Positions 17,664 through 27,092 of a stretch of DNA of 64,000 nt are shown here, in pieces (within the stretch, counting starts at the first letter, position 1; the number at the start of each line of letters is the position of its first letter). The position numbers and the translations under genes were made by a program. The stretch comes from Bacillus thuringiensis (GTDB lineage: Bacteria > Bacillota > Bacilli > Bacillales > Bacillaceae_G), in contig NZ_CP012100.1 of assembly GCF_001182785.1 (NCBI RefSeq), forward strand, positions 445,171 through 509,170, read 5' to 3'. The notes below the pieces were generated by a model, which was not told the DNA's origin, ran no database searches, and worked only from the letters and a program-made list of their open reading frames with translations.

Positions 17664-18425
17664 ATGGGTAAATTCAGAAAAATAATGGGTGTTGCGTTAG
17701 TAAGTGGGATGGTAATTAGTGGATTGGGGGGGATTGGTACAACTCAAGCCAATGCCGATGAAATGAGAGCGCATTCATATGTGAAGGCGCTCCAAGCGGA
17801 ACCGATTAAAAAAGGAATTGGTGGCCGATCAATCTTAAATAGTACAGGCTCAGTTTTAACTACAAAAGTAACATTACCAGAAATCAAAAATAATAATGGA
17901 ACACTTAAAGCGAAAGGTGGTGAACTTTATATTTATTCTGGTTTTTCTGGTCCGGTGGAATCAGATATTGGATTTTTGTATAGTGAAACATATAATGTTT
18001 GGAAACCTTATATGAAAGTAGGCGGCAATAAAGAACCCATTTATATTGAGGGGAAAGATGAGTTTACGAACTTGAATGGCTTTAAACCAGGAACTGAAGT
18101 CCAACTTACGATTTATAAGAACTTAAATGGCAACACTAGGGCAACCTACTGGGGAACAAACGGAAAAGGCTATACAGGAAGGTTAATTTCTGAAATCAAG
18201 AATACTAATATTAGTAAAGTTAACAATTGGAAAGCGTTATCTACAATTGCAGTAAAAGATGATAGTCAAACGAAAAATATTAAAGTAAATACCCAATATA
18301 GAGCTACATTTAGTGATATTTTAATAGATAACAAACCTATTAATCCTATTAGTAATGCTACTGAATTTGCAAAAATCTATACAAATAATAATAAAGTATC
18401 AATTGATATTATTGAGAAAAAGTAG
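17664..18425 (+). CDS. Secreted YrpD-like protein
   Basis: A 253-residue protein with a Sec signal peptide (residues 1 to about 32, cleavage near ANA-DE). The mature part matches what I recall of the Bacillus YrpD family: GIGGRSI near the start, then VTLPEI, YIYSGFSGP, YNVWKPYMKVGG, FKPGTEVQLTIYKN and a TRATYWG strand. The family is uncharacterised, extracellular and probably all-beta. It stands alone with an AGAGGAGGAA site and its own terminator. Function is unknown; assignment rests on motif memory, not on a search. Confidence 0.72.
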   Translation: MGKFRKIMGVALVSGMVISGLGGIGTTQANADEMRAHSYVKALQAEPIKKGIGGRSILNSTGSVLTTKVTLPEIKNNNGTLKAKGGELYIYSGFSGPVESDIGFLYSETYNVWKPYMKVGGNKEPIYIEGKDEFTNLNGFKPGTEVQLTIYKNLNGNTRATYWGTNGKGYTGRLISEIKNTNISKVNNWKALSTIAVKDDSQTKNIKVNTQYRATFSDILIDNKPINPISNATEFAKIYTNNNKVSIDIIEKK

Positions 18426-18560
18426 TTATTAAATTATTAATTAGATATTTATCTACTATATGTTGAGTTTAATCTATCCATACATACAAATTACACAGCA
18501 GTAAGGACAAAACGTACTATGTCACTGCTAATCAAGCATATGTATATGTGAGATAAGTAC

Positions 18561-18597
18561 AATAAAAGCAGAATCCTCGCAAGGTTCTGCTTTTATT
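18561..18597 (+). terminator. Terminator after YrpD-like gene
   Basis: AATAAAAGCAGAA / TTCTGCTTTTATT stem around CTCGCA, symmetrical enough to act in both directions. Confidence 0.8.
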
Positions 18598-18836
18598 GAT
18601 TGTAATTAAATCCTATTACCTCGTATAAACCCTCATATGAAATTCTCTACAAAATGATACAACTATTGATAATGCATTCCTAAATCGAGGGTTATTTATT
18701 TTAATTATGCAAAATAATATATTCTGAATAATCAATCTTTTATTTAGAAATATCAGAATTGGAGGTGGTATCCATATAAATAGAATATTCTGGTAAAATT
18801 AAATGGATATACATAATATGGGTGAGTGGGATTTAT

Positions 18837-19949
18837 ATGTCGGTAATTATGGGTAGCGAACAAGTTACAAAGTTATTGAATAATTGGTATGTTGAAATTC
18901 GTTCAAGAAACATTTCTAAAGCGCACCGTATGAAAGAGCAAATTGATAGCCTGATTCAAGAATTAAAAGAGGATGAATGGGATTCATTAGAAGCTAAGAA
19001 GTTACTACTATATTATTCTCTTCTCGAGTTTCGATATGGTTATTTAGTGGATAATGTAAGCTTATCTGAACAAAGCTTTGAAAAGATAGAGTCTTTTGAA
19101 ATGCCAGAGGATGAGCTTTTATCTTATTATTATTATTTTTTTAAAGCTATTCATAGGAGTGTAACAGGTAAATATAATGAAGCGAGCGAATATTTTGATA
19201 AGGCAGAAGTTTTTTTTGAGAATATATCTGATGAATTGGAAAAGGCTGAATTCTATTACAAATTAGGTTCGTTTTATTATGATATATTTCATGGACTTTT
19301 AGCAATTAAGTATGTTAGTAAGGAACAAGAGATTTACCGTAAATTTAATGGATGTGAAACAAACATTGCTTTTTGTGAAAACCTATTAGGTTTGGCCTGT
19401 ACCCATTTAAAGGAGTGGGGACTAGCTGAAGAACATTTTGCAGCCGCAATGAATCAATTTCAAAAGATTGATGAAGACTATTATATTTTAATGGTTAGAC
19501 ACAACTTTGGTCTATTATATGCAAGTCAAAATCTTTCTGAATTAGCAATTCGTTATCTCTCTGAAGTGGTTGAGAAGAAGCCTAAACATTATAAAGCTAT
19601 CTTTGTTAAAGCGAAGGAGCATTATAAACTTAAGGAACATGAAATAGCAAGAGAACTTATTGAAAAAGGATTGGAAATCTGTAATGAATTGAAACTTGAG
19701 GAATATCAGCATCGTTTTATGATTTTAGAAGCGCTGAATGGAGATGCTCCTGCTGAAAAGTTTGAAAAAGTAGTATTAGAAGGAGTTAAGTATTTTGAGA
19801 GAGAAGAGTTATACATGTACATGCAAGGGTCTATGGAAGAGTTAGCGATTAAGTTTTATCAAGAAGATAATCACTCTAATGCTAGTAAGTATTTTTATTT
19901 AAGTACACAGGCGAGAAAAAAAGCAGTTGATAAGGAGGCTTTGAAATGA
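18837..19949 (+). CDS. rap: Rap-type response-regulator phosphatase/regulator
   Basis: A 370-residue tetratricopeptide regulator. The N-terminus (MGSEQVTKLLNNWYVEIRS) is the typical Rap helix that binds Spo0F or another target. Successive TPR helices follow, such as YYFFKAIHRSVTGKYNEASEYF and LGLACTHLKEWGLAEEHF. I prefer ATG 18837 to the GTG at 18822 because GGTGAG lies ten bases before it. The gene overlaps the adjacent phr by four bases (ATGA). Rap proteins in this group delay sporulation or control ComA-like or plasmid functions until the Phr peptide accumulates. The target of this copy is unknown. Confidence 0.92.
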   Translation: MSVIMGSEQVTKLLNNWYVEIRSRNISKAHRMKEQIDSLIQELKEDEWDSLEAKKLLLYYSLLEFRYGYLVDNVSLSEQSFEKIESFEMPEDELLSYYYYFFKAIHRSVTGKYNEASEYFDKAEVFFENISDELEKAEFYYKLGSFYYDIFHGLLAIKYVSKEQEIYRKFNGCETNIAFCENLLGLACTHLKEWGLAEEHFAAAMNQFQKIDEDYYILMVRHNFGLLYASQNLSELAIRYLSEVVEKKPKHYKAIFVKAKEHYKLKEHEIARELIEKGLEICNELKLEEYQHRFMILEALNGDAPAEKFEKVVLEGVKYFEREELYMYMQGSMEELAIKFYQEDNHSNASKYFYLSTQARKKAVDKEALK

Positions 19950-20074
19950 AAAAAACAATGACTATTTTAATGGGAATGATAACGATATTAACTTTAACTT
20001 TGGGCGTACAAACATCTGTAGAAAAACAGCATAATACGGAGTTTACAAGATTTGCAGATGGAGATCATCACTAA
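19946..20074 (+). CDS. phr: Phr signalling pre-peptide for the adjacent Rap
   Basis: A 42-residue ORF starting inside the Rap stop (ATGA), with AAGGAGG ten bases upstream. It has Lys-Lys, a hydrophobic export segment (TMTILMGMITILTLTLGV), then a polar tail ending FTRFADGDHH. This is the standard Phr layout: secretion, proteolysis to a short C-terminal peptide, re-import by Opp, inhibition of Rap. The active peptide should lie within the last ten residues; the exact ends cannot be read from sequence. It is too short for most gene callers. Confidence 0.88.
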   Translation: MKKTMTILMGMITILTLTLGVQTSVEKQHNTEFTRFADGDHH

Positions 20075-20116
20075 TAGTACTTTGTTATAATTTAATTGTA
20101 ATGAGTTTGGAAAATA

Positions 20117-20152
20117 AAAAGGTTGTAGTTTCAATGAAACTACAACCTTTTG
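20117..20152. terminator. Bidirectional terminator between phr and beta-helix gene
   Basis: Perfect 16-base arms (AAAAGGTTGTAGTTTC and its complement) with a three-base loop. T runs on both strands fit the convergent genes on either side. Confidence 0.9.
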
Positions 20153-20218
20153 TTTTTTGTATAATTTTCACACGGGAGAGATACTGGATGGAAATAGAGA
20201 AGTTTTAGTAGATTTGTT

Positions 20219-21637
20219 TTATTTTGAAATTAGTTTGAACGAAGGGGATAATTTGCTAAATACACTATGTTGTTCATTTCCTTCTTGATTCATACTTGCT
20301 TGATAAGTTGAAAATCCTTTATACGTTTTTCTTTTCCATTGCCATAAGCCATTATTTTGATCGAATTCACCATAGTAATGATTGTAATCAAGTTTGTTTC
20401 CGGTGTTTTTATTAAAATTATTGCTAATAAAAATAGGGCTATTGCTTGCATAGATGTGGTTATTGGTAATTACGTTGTTGCGAGTATCGTAATTTAATTC
20501 GATTTGCCCACTCTCTTGATCTCTTGTGTCATTTTTATAAATAATGTTATTTGTAATTGTGTTATTTTCGGCATAACCTTGCTGACTGTCATATCCACCA
20601 AGTGCAATGCCACTCATAATATTGTTAGATATTGTATTATCTCTAACTGTAATTTGACTTGCACTTTTTCCCGCATGTTCGCTAGCTACTTCAATACCGA
20701 GGTCGTTTTCATAGCTCTGATTTTGCTCAATAATAATTTCCTTCCCACCATCCACGTAAATACCATCAGCTGAATATTCATTATAACTAGTATTATTGAA
20801 AGATGAATTGTGATGAACGATATTGTTACGAACAATTCCGTTTCGTGCTTGATCTAAAGCAGCTACTGGAGATACGCCTTCATGTCCAATCAGAACAATT
20901 CCGATGTTGTTGTTATCATGTACTTTGTTATCGGTAACTTCAAAGGAATCTACATTCCCATTCACAGCAATTGCTTCACTTAGTCCTAATTTTAAATTTG
21001 CTACTTCGTTATTATCAATGACAATATGATTTAAATTATTTTGTGCATTAGATGAAGTACCATAGACAGCAATCCCGTGTGCGTTTCCATTCTTTACATT
21101 TGCTTCAATGTGATGGATATAATTATTTCTAATCTCGATATTACTCCCTGTTCCGGTAATATAAATACCGATAGGGGTTTCGCTAACTTTCGTTGATTTT
21201 AAATTGCGAAATTCTAACCCGTTTACCTGAATATAATTTTTATCTTCTATGGTAAATAATCCGTCATCCTCTAACTTGACTTTAGAACCATCGAGAATTA
21301 CCTTTTCATTCTGGTAATTTTGAAAAGTAATCGGTGCTCCTGAGGCTCCAGAATGAGTTACACGTACCTTTTGGTTATAAACTCCGCCTCTTATGTAGAT
21401 TGTGCTTCCTTCTGTGGCGATGTTAGCAGCCTTTTGAATGGTAGCGAAAGGCTGATTTAATGTGCCGGAGTTGAGGTCACTTCCTGCCGGAGATACATAG
21501 TAATCTGTTCCAGATGTAACATTGTTATTGGATTGTGCAAAAGTTGGTGCTGGAAGTGCAAGAATTAATATAATGAAAGAGAGTATTAAGATAAAACAGG
21601 TTTTTTTTAACGATGGAAATATTGTTTGATATTTCAT
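20219..21637 (-). CDS. Secreted right-handed beta-helix protein
   Basis: A 472-residue protein with a signal peptide (LSFIILILALPAPTFAQS). DYYVSPAGSDLNSGTLNQPF near residue 46 is the DUF1565-type opening of secreted parallel beta-helix proteins. It is followed by ATIQKAA, an IYIRGGVYN segment and many NxI(x)NN(x)I coils up to about residue 420. The family includes pectate-lyase-like and other polysaccharide-active proteins. The catalytic residues of a specific lyase family cannot be assigned by eye, so the substrate is open. Alone on its strand, with an AGGAGG site. Confidence 0.8.
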   Translation of the reverse strand: MKYQTIFPSLKKTCFILILSFIILILALPAPTFAQSNNNVTSGTDYYVSPAGSDLNSGTLNQPFATIQKAANIATEGSTIYIRGGVYNQKVRVTHSGASGAPITFQNYQNEKVILDGSKVKLEDDGLFTIEDKNYIQVNGLEFRNLKSTKVSETPIGIYITGTGSNIEIRNNYIHHIEANVKNGNAHGIAVYGTSSNAQNNLNHIVIDNNEVANLKLGLSEAIAVNGNVDSFEVTDNKVHDNNNIGIVLIGHEGVSPVAALDQARNGIVRNNIVHHNSSFNNTSYNEYSADGIYVDGGKEIIIEQNQSYENDLGIEVASEHAGKSASQITVRDNTISNNIMSGIALGGYDSQQGYAENNTITNNIIYKNDTRDQESGQIELNYDTRNNVITNNHIYASNSPIFISNNFNKNTGNKLDYNHYYGEFDQNNGLWQWKRKTYKGFSTYQASMNQEGNEQHSVFSKLSPSFKLISK

Positions 21638-22215
21638 TATTATTTTCCTCCTTTTTTATGCATTCCTTCTCAACTATATAGTTAAAACTGACGATTTATA
21701 TCTTGTTTCAGTAAAAAATTTAACTTGATTAGGACAAAGTCAATCACGTTCCAGAATCGATAAAATCTATATAAAGTTACATTGCTTACGAGAGAGACGT
21801 AATGTTTTGAATAGAGTCTCGATGTTTAAAAAAATTGCGATGTTTTGTTCCTTGGGATCTGTTTACCTAAAGGGATGTTTTTATAGTGAAAAGAAGATCT
21901 GAACTAAAAGATCGATTAAGGAAATGTTGAGTAGCAATAAAGTTATATCATTTTTAGAATCAGTTCCTTCTTTCTGAGAAAAAACTTCGTCACTATATTA
22001 TCTAAATTAATTTGGTTGTATTCTCCAGTTCGAACAAACTATAAAAAATAGTTGTAATTCAATTTAAATTGAAAGATAGATAAAAAACATCATCTTTTCT
22101 AGTTAAATTTTAGAAATAAAAACTTTTTTACACTTGGGGGAGTAAAAACCCTTAAGTTGATAGGAATGTATAGTGACTACCTTGTATGTTATTGAAGGAT
22201 AGTACTCTATATGAG

Positions 22216-22231
22216 TATGCAATTGTACATA
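22216..22231. promoter_or_regulatory. PlcR box upstream of hbl operon
   Basis: TATGCAATTGTACATA fits the PlcR operator consensus TATGNAN4TNCATA at every fixed position. It lies 432 bases before the hblC start, in keeping with the long leader known for hbl. It is the only perfect match I found in the window, and it implies activation by PlcR-PapR in stationary phase. Confidence 0.9.
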
Positions 22232-22662
22232 TTCATATAAAGTACATAATACATAAAATCCCATAAAGTTATAGTGAAAACATTTTTTTGTATGATATTT
22301 ATTAAGATTTAATGATATCGACAAATTTTATGTTTAATTATAGTAGTAAAATTATTTCACTTCATGAAGTTATAATAGTATGAAAACTTTTTAAGTATAA
22401 TTAGAAAAAAATAAAAAATTTAATGTCAGAAAAATCAAATATAAGATGTGCAATTTTCTAGTTTACTTATGAAAAGCATAGTGATTAAAATGGGGGGGAA
22501 GTAAGGACCTTATATTCTATCAAAAATAAATAAAAAACGAGATGCAATTACTCTTTTGAAAAAACTTCTATCCTCAAGTGTGTGTGAAGAAATTCTAACG
22601 TTAGGTTGTACAACATTTACGACTAAAACTTGTAAAAAAACAATAGTGAAGAGGTGTAAGGA

Positions 22663-23982
22663 ATGAAGAATAAAATTATGACAGGATTTTTAATAACATC
22701 AATTGTTACCGGGGCGACTATTCCTATCAATACTCTAGCAACGCCAATCGTTCAGGCAGAAACAAAACAAGATAATGTAGATATTTCCTCAGCATTACGA
22801 AAAATAGGTGCACACTCCAAGTTAACACAAACCTTTATTGATGGAGCTTTAGCAAGTCCGAATGTACAGCTTGAAGAAGTTCCATCTTTAAATACAAACC
22901 AATTTCTAATTAAACAAGATATGAAAGAGTGGTCATCCGAACTTTATCCTAAATTAATTCTATTAAATTCAAAAAGTAAAGGATTTGTAACTAAATTTAA
23001 TAGTTATTATCCAACATTAAAAGGATTTGTAGATAATAAGGAAGATAAAGAAGGGTTTACAGATAGACTGGAAGTCCTTCAAGATATGACCATAACAAAC
23101 CAAGAAAGTGTGCAACGTCAAATTAATGAGTTAACAGATCTAAAAATACAGGTAGATAAGAAGTTGAAAAATCTTGATACTGATGTGGTAAAAGCACAAA
23201 GTGTCCTTAATTCAGAGGGAACAGGAAAAATAGATAAGTTAAAAAATGAAATGCTAGATACAAAAAAATCAATTCAAAATGATTTACAGCAAATAGCATT
23301 ATTACCAGGAGCTTTAAATGAACAAGGACTAAAGGTATTCCAAGAAATTTATAGTCTATCGAAAGATATTATTGAACCAGCTGCTCAAACAGCAGTAGTA
23401 GCGTATAACAAAGGAAAAGAAATAAACAATGCCATTGTAGACGCAGAGAAGAAAGCAGAGCAAGAAGCAAAAGAAAAGGGAAAATCGGCTATAGAAATTG
23501 AGGCTGCCAAAAAAGAAGCACGTGAAACGATAGAGAAAAGTAAAAAAGGTGAAATCGCTGCAGCTGCAGTTACAAAAACGAAAGAGTATGATCTTATGAA
23601 AGTGATTGATCCTGAAAAAGTAAAAAAAACATATAATACTTTTGCTGAAATTAATAAACTAACGGCGGAGCAACGAGCATATTTAAATGATTTAGAGAAA
23701 CAAAATCAGAAATTATATGACTTAACAACTAAATTAACAGTAGCAGATTTACAAAAATCAATGATTCTTTTCATGCAAAATGACTTGCATACATTTGCTA
23801 ACCAAGTAGATGGAGAAATTGAGCTAATGAAGCGTTACAAAGAGGATTTGGATCTAATAAATAATAGTATTACAAAATTATCGACTGAAGTTGATATCAA
23901 TAACACTCAGTCTCAAAAAGATACATTAAGACGATTAAAAAGTGTAACAACTCAACTTGAAGAACAAGTTTATAAATTTTGA
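22663..23982 (+). CDS. hblC: Haemolysin BL lytic component L2
   Basis: A 439-residue secreted subunit of the tripartite pore-forming enterotoxin. The signal peptide (MKNKIMTGFLITSIVTGATI, cleavage after IVQA) and the body (TNQFLIKQDMKEWSSELYP, LILLNSKSKGFVTKFNSYYP) match HblC as I know it, with numerous substitutions that suggest a divergent allele. The helical bundle includes a long Lys/Glu/Ala coiled segment at about residues 265-310. It is first in an operon with hblD (62-base gap) and hblA (31-base gap). Ribosome site is GAGGTGTAAGG. Expressed from the PlcR box upstream. Confidence 0.96.
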   Translation: MKNKIMTGFLITSIVTGATIPINTLATPIVQAETKQDNVDISSALRKIGAHSKLTQTFIDGALASPNVQLEEVPSLNTNQFLIKQDMKEWSSELYPKLILLNSKSKGFVTKFNSYYPTLKGFVDNKEDKEGFTDRLEVLQDMTITNQESVQRQINELTDLKIQVDKKLKNLDTDVVKAQSVLNSEGTGKIDKLKNEMLDTKKSIQNDLQQIALLPGALNEQGLKVFQEIYSLSKDIIEPAAQTAVVAYNKGKEINNAIVDAEKKAEQEAKEKGKSAIEIEAAKKEARETIEKSKKGEIAAAAVTKTKEYDLMKVIDPEKVKKTYNTFAEINKLTAEQRAYLNDLEKQNQKLYDLTTKLTVADLQKSMILFMQNDLHTFANQVDGEIELMKRYKEDLDLINNSITKLSTEVDINNTQSQKDTLRRLKSVTTQLEEQVYKF

Positions 23983-24044
23983 TATTAAGAAATTAGGTTT
24001 ATCAAAAGAATTATAACGAAACGGAAAATAAGGAGGAGAATCAA

Positions 24045-25274
24045 ATGATGAAAATTCCATTTAAGGTCATAACCTTAGCTACTTTAGCAACGGTTATAAC
24101 TGCTACAAATGGTAGTACTATTCATGCACTTGCACAAGAACAGACAGCTCAAGAACAGAAAATAGAAAATTATGCGTTAGGACCTGAAGGATTAAAGAAA
24201 GCGTTGGCTGAAACAGGCTCTCATATTCTTGTAATGGATTTGTACGCAAAAACTATGATTAAGCAACCAAATGTAAATTTATCCAACATTGATCTAGGTT
24301 CAGGAGGAGGAGAATTAATCAAAAATATTCACCTGAATCAGGAACTGTCACGAATCAATGCAAATTACTGGTTAGATACAGCGAAGCCAAACATTCAAAA
24401 AACAGCACGTAATATTGTAAATTATGATGAGCAATTTCAAAATTATTACGACACATTAGTAGATACTGTAAAAAAGAAAGATAAGGTGAGCCTCAAAGAA
24501 GGAATAGGGGATTTAATCGATACAATTCATACAAATTCAAATGAAGTTACGGAAGTCATTAAGATGTTAGAGGCTTTCAAAACAAAGTTGTATACAAATA
24601 CTGTAGATTTTAAAAATAATGTTGGTGGTCCAGATGGACAGGGAGGATTGACGGCTATATTAGCGGGAAAACAAGCACTAGTCCCACAACTTCAGGCCGA
24701 AATTGAGAATTTACGTTCTACACAGAAATCACATTTTGATAATGTATTAGCCTGGTCAATTGGTGGTGGATTAGGAGCAGCTATTTTAATTATTGGAACG
24801 ATTGCAGGAGCGGTAGTAATTGTTGTGACTGGTGGTACAGCTACACCAGCTGTTGTTGGTGGTCTTACAGCTCTAGGAGCCGCTGGTATCGGTTTAGGAA
24901 CAGCAGCTGGTGTTGAGGCATCTAATCATATGAATTCTTATAATGAAATTTCGAATAAAATCGGAGAATTAAGTATGAAAGCTGATTTGGCTAATCAAGC
25001 GGTTATTTCACTTACTAATACGAAAGACACTCTAACATATTTGTATCAGACAGTGGATCAAGCAATAATGTCTCTAACAAGTATTCAGCAACAATGGAAT
25101 AAAATGGGGGCTAATTATAAAGATTTATATGATAATATCGATCAAATGCAAGAACATAAACTTTCGTTAATACCTGACGATTTAAAAGCTGCAAAACAAA
25201 GTTGGAATGATATTCATAAGGATGCAGAATTCATTTCAAAAGACATTGCTTTTAAACAAGAAAAAGGAAACTAG
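24045..25274 (+). CDS. hblD: Haemolysin BL lytic component L1
   Basis: A 409-residue secreted protein of the alpha-helical pore-forming toxin family. After the signal peptide (cleavage near IHALA-QE) come the long helices. A hydrophobic hairpin at about residues 236-290 (AILIIGTIAGAVVIVVTGG, then GGLTALGAAGIGLG) is the membrane-insertion element that L1 carries. It acts with L2 and B on target cell membranes. The DNA has an AAGGAGGAGA site before the ATG pair. No internal frameshift is present. Confidence 0.96.
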   Translation: MMKIPFKVITLATLATVITATNGSTIHALAQEQTAQEQKIENYALGPEGLKKALAETGSHILVMDLYAKTMIKQPNVNLSNIDLGSGGGELIKNIHLNQELSRINANYWLDTAKPNIQKTARNIVNYDEQFQNYYDTLVDTVKKKDKVSLKEGIGDLIDTIHTNSNEVTEVIKMLEAFKTKLYTNTVDFKNNVGGPDGQGGLTAILAGKQALVPQLQAEIENLRSTQKSHFDNVLAWSIGGGLGAAILIIGTIAGAVVIVVTGGTATPAVVGGLTALGAAGIGLGTAAGVEASNHMNSYNEISNKIGELSMKADLANQAVISLTNTKDTLTYLYQTVDQAIMSLTSIQQQWNKMGANYKDLYDNIDQMQEHKLSLIPDDLKAAKQSWNDIHKDAEFISKDIAFKQEKGN

Positions 25275-25305
25275 AAATTAATATATATTCTTAGGAGGAA
25301 TTAAA

Positions 25306-26439
25306 GTGAATAATAATTTTCCTTATAAACTACTTGCTGTATCGACGTTTTTAACCCTGACAACAACTACTGTAGTTTCTCCAGTAGCTGCTTTTGCAAG
25401 TGAAAGTAAAATAGAACAAACGAGTACGGAAGATATATCTCTTTCTGTAAACAGCGAAAAAATGAAAAAAGCTTTGCAAGATGCTGGGGTATTTGCAAAA
25501 TCCATGAATGATTACTCTTATTTGTTAATTAATAATCCAGATGTTAATTTTGAAGGAATTGATATTAAAGGATATACAAATCTACCTAGTCAAATTGTAC
25601 AAGATCAAAAGAATGCAAGAGAGCATGCTACAAAATGGGATGCGCACATAAAAAAACAACTTTTAGATACCCTTACAGGAATTGTAGAGTATGATACCAC
25701 ATTTGACAATTATTACGATACATTAGTAGAAGCAATTAATGAAGGAGATGCAGATACATTAAAAGAAGGCATTACAGATTTACAAGGTGAGATTAAAAAA
25801 AATCAAGCATATACACAGAATTTAATACAAGAACTAGCTAAGTTAAGAGATAGTATTGGAGAAGATGTCCGAGCATTTGGAGGTCATAAAGATATCTTGC
25901 AATCGATTTTAAAAAATCAAGCATCTGGAATAGATGAAGATGAAAAACGTCTAAATGATGTTTTAGAGCAAATAAGACATTTTAAACAAGTAGAATCGGA
26001 TGGAATAATAACTGTATCATATCCCTCAATCCCTACATGGATTGCTGGAGGTGTAATGATAGGGGTAGCAAGAAATAATTTAGGTACGTTAGAGCCGTTA
26101 TTAGCGCAATTACGCCAAACGGTAGACTATAAAATAACATTAAATCGTGTAGTTGGAGTTGCGTATAATAATATTGCTGAAATGCAAAATGCAATTGGAT
26201 CAGCTATTAATGCTCTCACCTATATGTCAGCACAATGGCATGATTTAGATTCTCAATATTCTGGAGTACTTAATCATATTGATAAAGCATCCCAAAAAGC
26301 AGATCAAAATAAATTTAAATTCTTAAAACCTAATCTGAATGCAGCCAAAGACAGCTGGAAAACATTAAGAGCAGATGCGTTTACATTAAAAGAAGGAATA
26401 AAAACATTAAAAATGGATCCTGTTTCTTCAAAAAAATAA
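25306..26439 (+). CDS. hblA: Haemolysin BL binding component B
   Basis: A 377-residue secreted binding component. The signal peptide (PYKLLAVSTFLTLTTTTVVS, cleavage near AFA-SE), NPDVNFEGIDIKGY, IVEYDTTFDNYYDTLVEA and DQNKFKFLKPNLNAAKDSWK are near-invariant HblA blocks. The hydrophobic stretch near residues 245-262 (IPTWIAGGVMIGVA) is diverged from the typical B sequence. No hblB follows; a terminator comes 85 bases later, so this is a three-gene hblCDA operon. GTG start with TTAGGAGGAA. Confidence 0.95.
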   Translation: MNNNFPYKLLAVSTFLTLTTTTVVSPVAAFASESKIEQTSTEDISLSVNSEKMKKALQDAGVFAKSMNDYSYLLINNPDVNFEGIDIKGYTNLPSQIVQDQKNAREHATKWDAHIKKQLLDTLTGIVEYDTTFDNYYDTLVEAINEGDADTLKEGITDLQGEIKKNQAYTQNLIQELAKLRDSIGEDVRAFGGHKDILQSILKNQASGIDEDEKRLNDVLEQIRHFKQVESDGIITVSYPSIPTWIAGGVMIGVARNNLGTLEPLLAQLRQTVDYKITLNRVVGVAYNNIAEMQNAIGSAINALTYMSAQWHDLDSQYSGVLNHIDKASQKADQNKFKFLKPNLNAAKDSWKTLRADAFTLKEGIKTLKMDPVSSKK

Positions 26440-26524
26440 GGAAGTATGGTTTTATTGTTAAGTTTTCTAAAAGATAGAGACTTAAAAAACATACTGTTAA
26501 ATAATTTAATGATTCGTTATATAC

Positions 26525-26561
26525 AAAAAGGTGGAGTTCTATTAAGGACTCCACCTTTTTT
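26525..26561 (+). terminator. Terminator of hbl operon
   Basis: AAAAAGGTGGAGT / ACTCCACCTTTTT stem followed by T; ends the operon without an hblB gene. Confidence 0.88.
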
Positions 26562-26621
26562 GATGATATGCTTCTAATGAGCTAAAACTTTTTGTTCATT
26601 TATTTACAAGAAGGTGGGATT

Positions 26622-26762
26622 ATGGTGTATGTCATTCCATACGACAGATTCGCTAGAGACGATTTCAGTTATTTCTTAGCAAAGAATTACGAGGAAATTG
26701 GTTTAATGCGTTTTGGTGATGATAATGAGGAGTTGGATTTAAGATGTGGTGAATCTTTATAA
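26622..26762 (+). CDS. Small hypothetical acidic protein
   Basis: A 46-residue ORF with AAGGTGG a few bases before the ATG. It begins MVYVIPYDRFARDDFSYFL and ends in an acidic LRCGESL tail. It has no signal peptide and no family I recognise. It sits just after the hbl terminator and has no partner on its strand. Codon use looks normal, so it could be a true small gene or the 5' piece of a lost one. Confidence 0.4.
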   Translation: MVYVIPYDRFARDDFSYFLAKNYEEIGLMRFGDDNEELDLRCGESL

Positions 26763-26770
26763 CCTTATTA

Positions 26771-26786
26771 TAGTAAGCGCTTACAA
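26771..26786. promoter_or_regulatory. Candidate CcpA (cre) site
   Basis: TAGTAAGCGCTTACAA contains the 12-base palindrome GTAAGCGCTTAC and fits the cre consensus with one mismatch. It lies 120 bases before the tiny membrane-protein gene at 26909. Carbon regulation is inferred. Confidence 0.35.
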
Positions 26787-26908
26787 TAATAACGATACAT
26801 TTTTGTATGCAATATTGCATATTTATACATTAGACCTCTATTATTCATTTTTTAATGGTACTATAGCGAGGTGAGAGTCTTTAAGGGTTCTCCTTGATAG
26901 GAGGAAAT

Positions 26909-27040
26909 ATGGAAAGAGTGCAAGCGATTTACAGTAATCAAAAATTTAAGAGTTGGGTTAAACAGGTATTAGCTGTAGGAGGAGTAATAGGTTGCTGCTA
27001 TTTGGTGTTATATGCTTTCTGTTTCTTAGTTATTATATAA
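26909..27040 (+). CDS. Tiny single-pass membrane protein
   Basis: A 43-residue ORF with a good TAGGAGGAAA site. A charged N-terminus (MERVQAIYSNQKFKSWVKQ) is followed by one hydrophobic segment rich in Gly, Cys and aromatic residues (VLAVGGVIGCCYLVLYAFCF) that reaches the C-terminus. It has its own terminator at 27062. No family is recognised. Such peptides can be toxins of type I systems, regulators of transporters, or sporulation-phase membrane peptides; nothing here decides between them. Confidence 0.5.
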   Translation: MERVQAIYSNQKFKSWVKQVLAVGGVIGCCYLVLYAFCFLVII

Positions 27041-27061
27041 ATATTATACAACTAAACTAGT

Positions 27062-27092
27062 AGAGTCTTGCCGAGAGAGGTAAGGCTCTTTT
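27062..27092 (+). terminator. Terminator after tiny membrane-protein gene
   Basis: AGAGTCTTGCC pairs with GGTAAGGCTCT (two wobbles), followed by four T. Confidence 0.65.
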
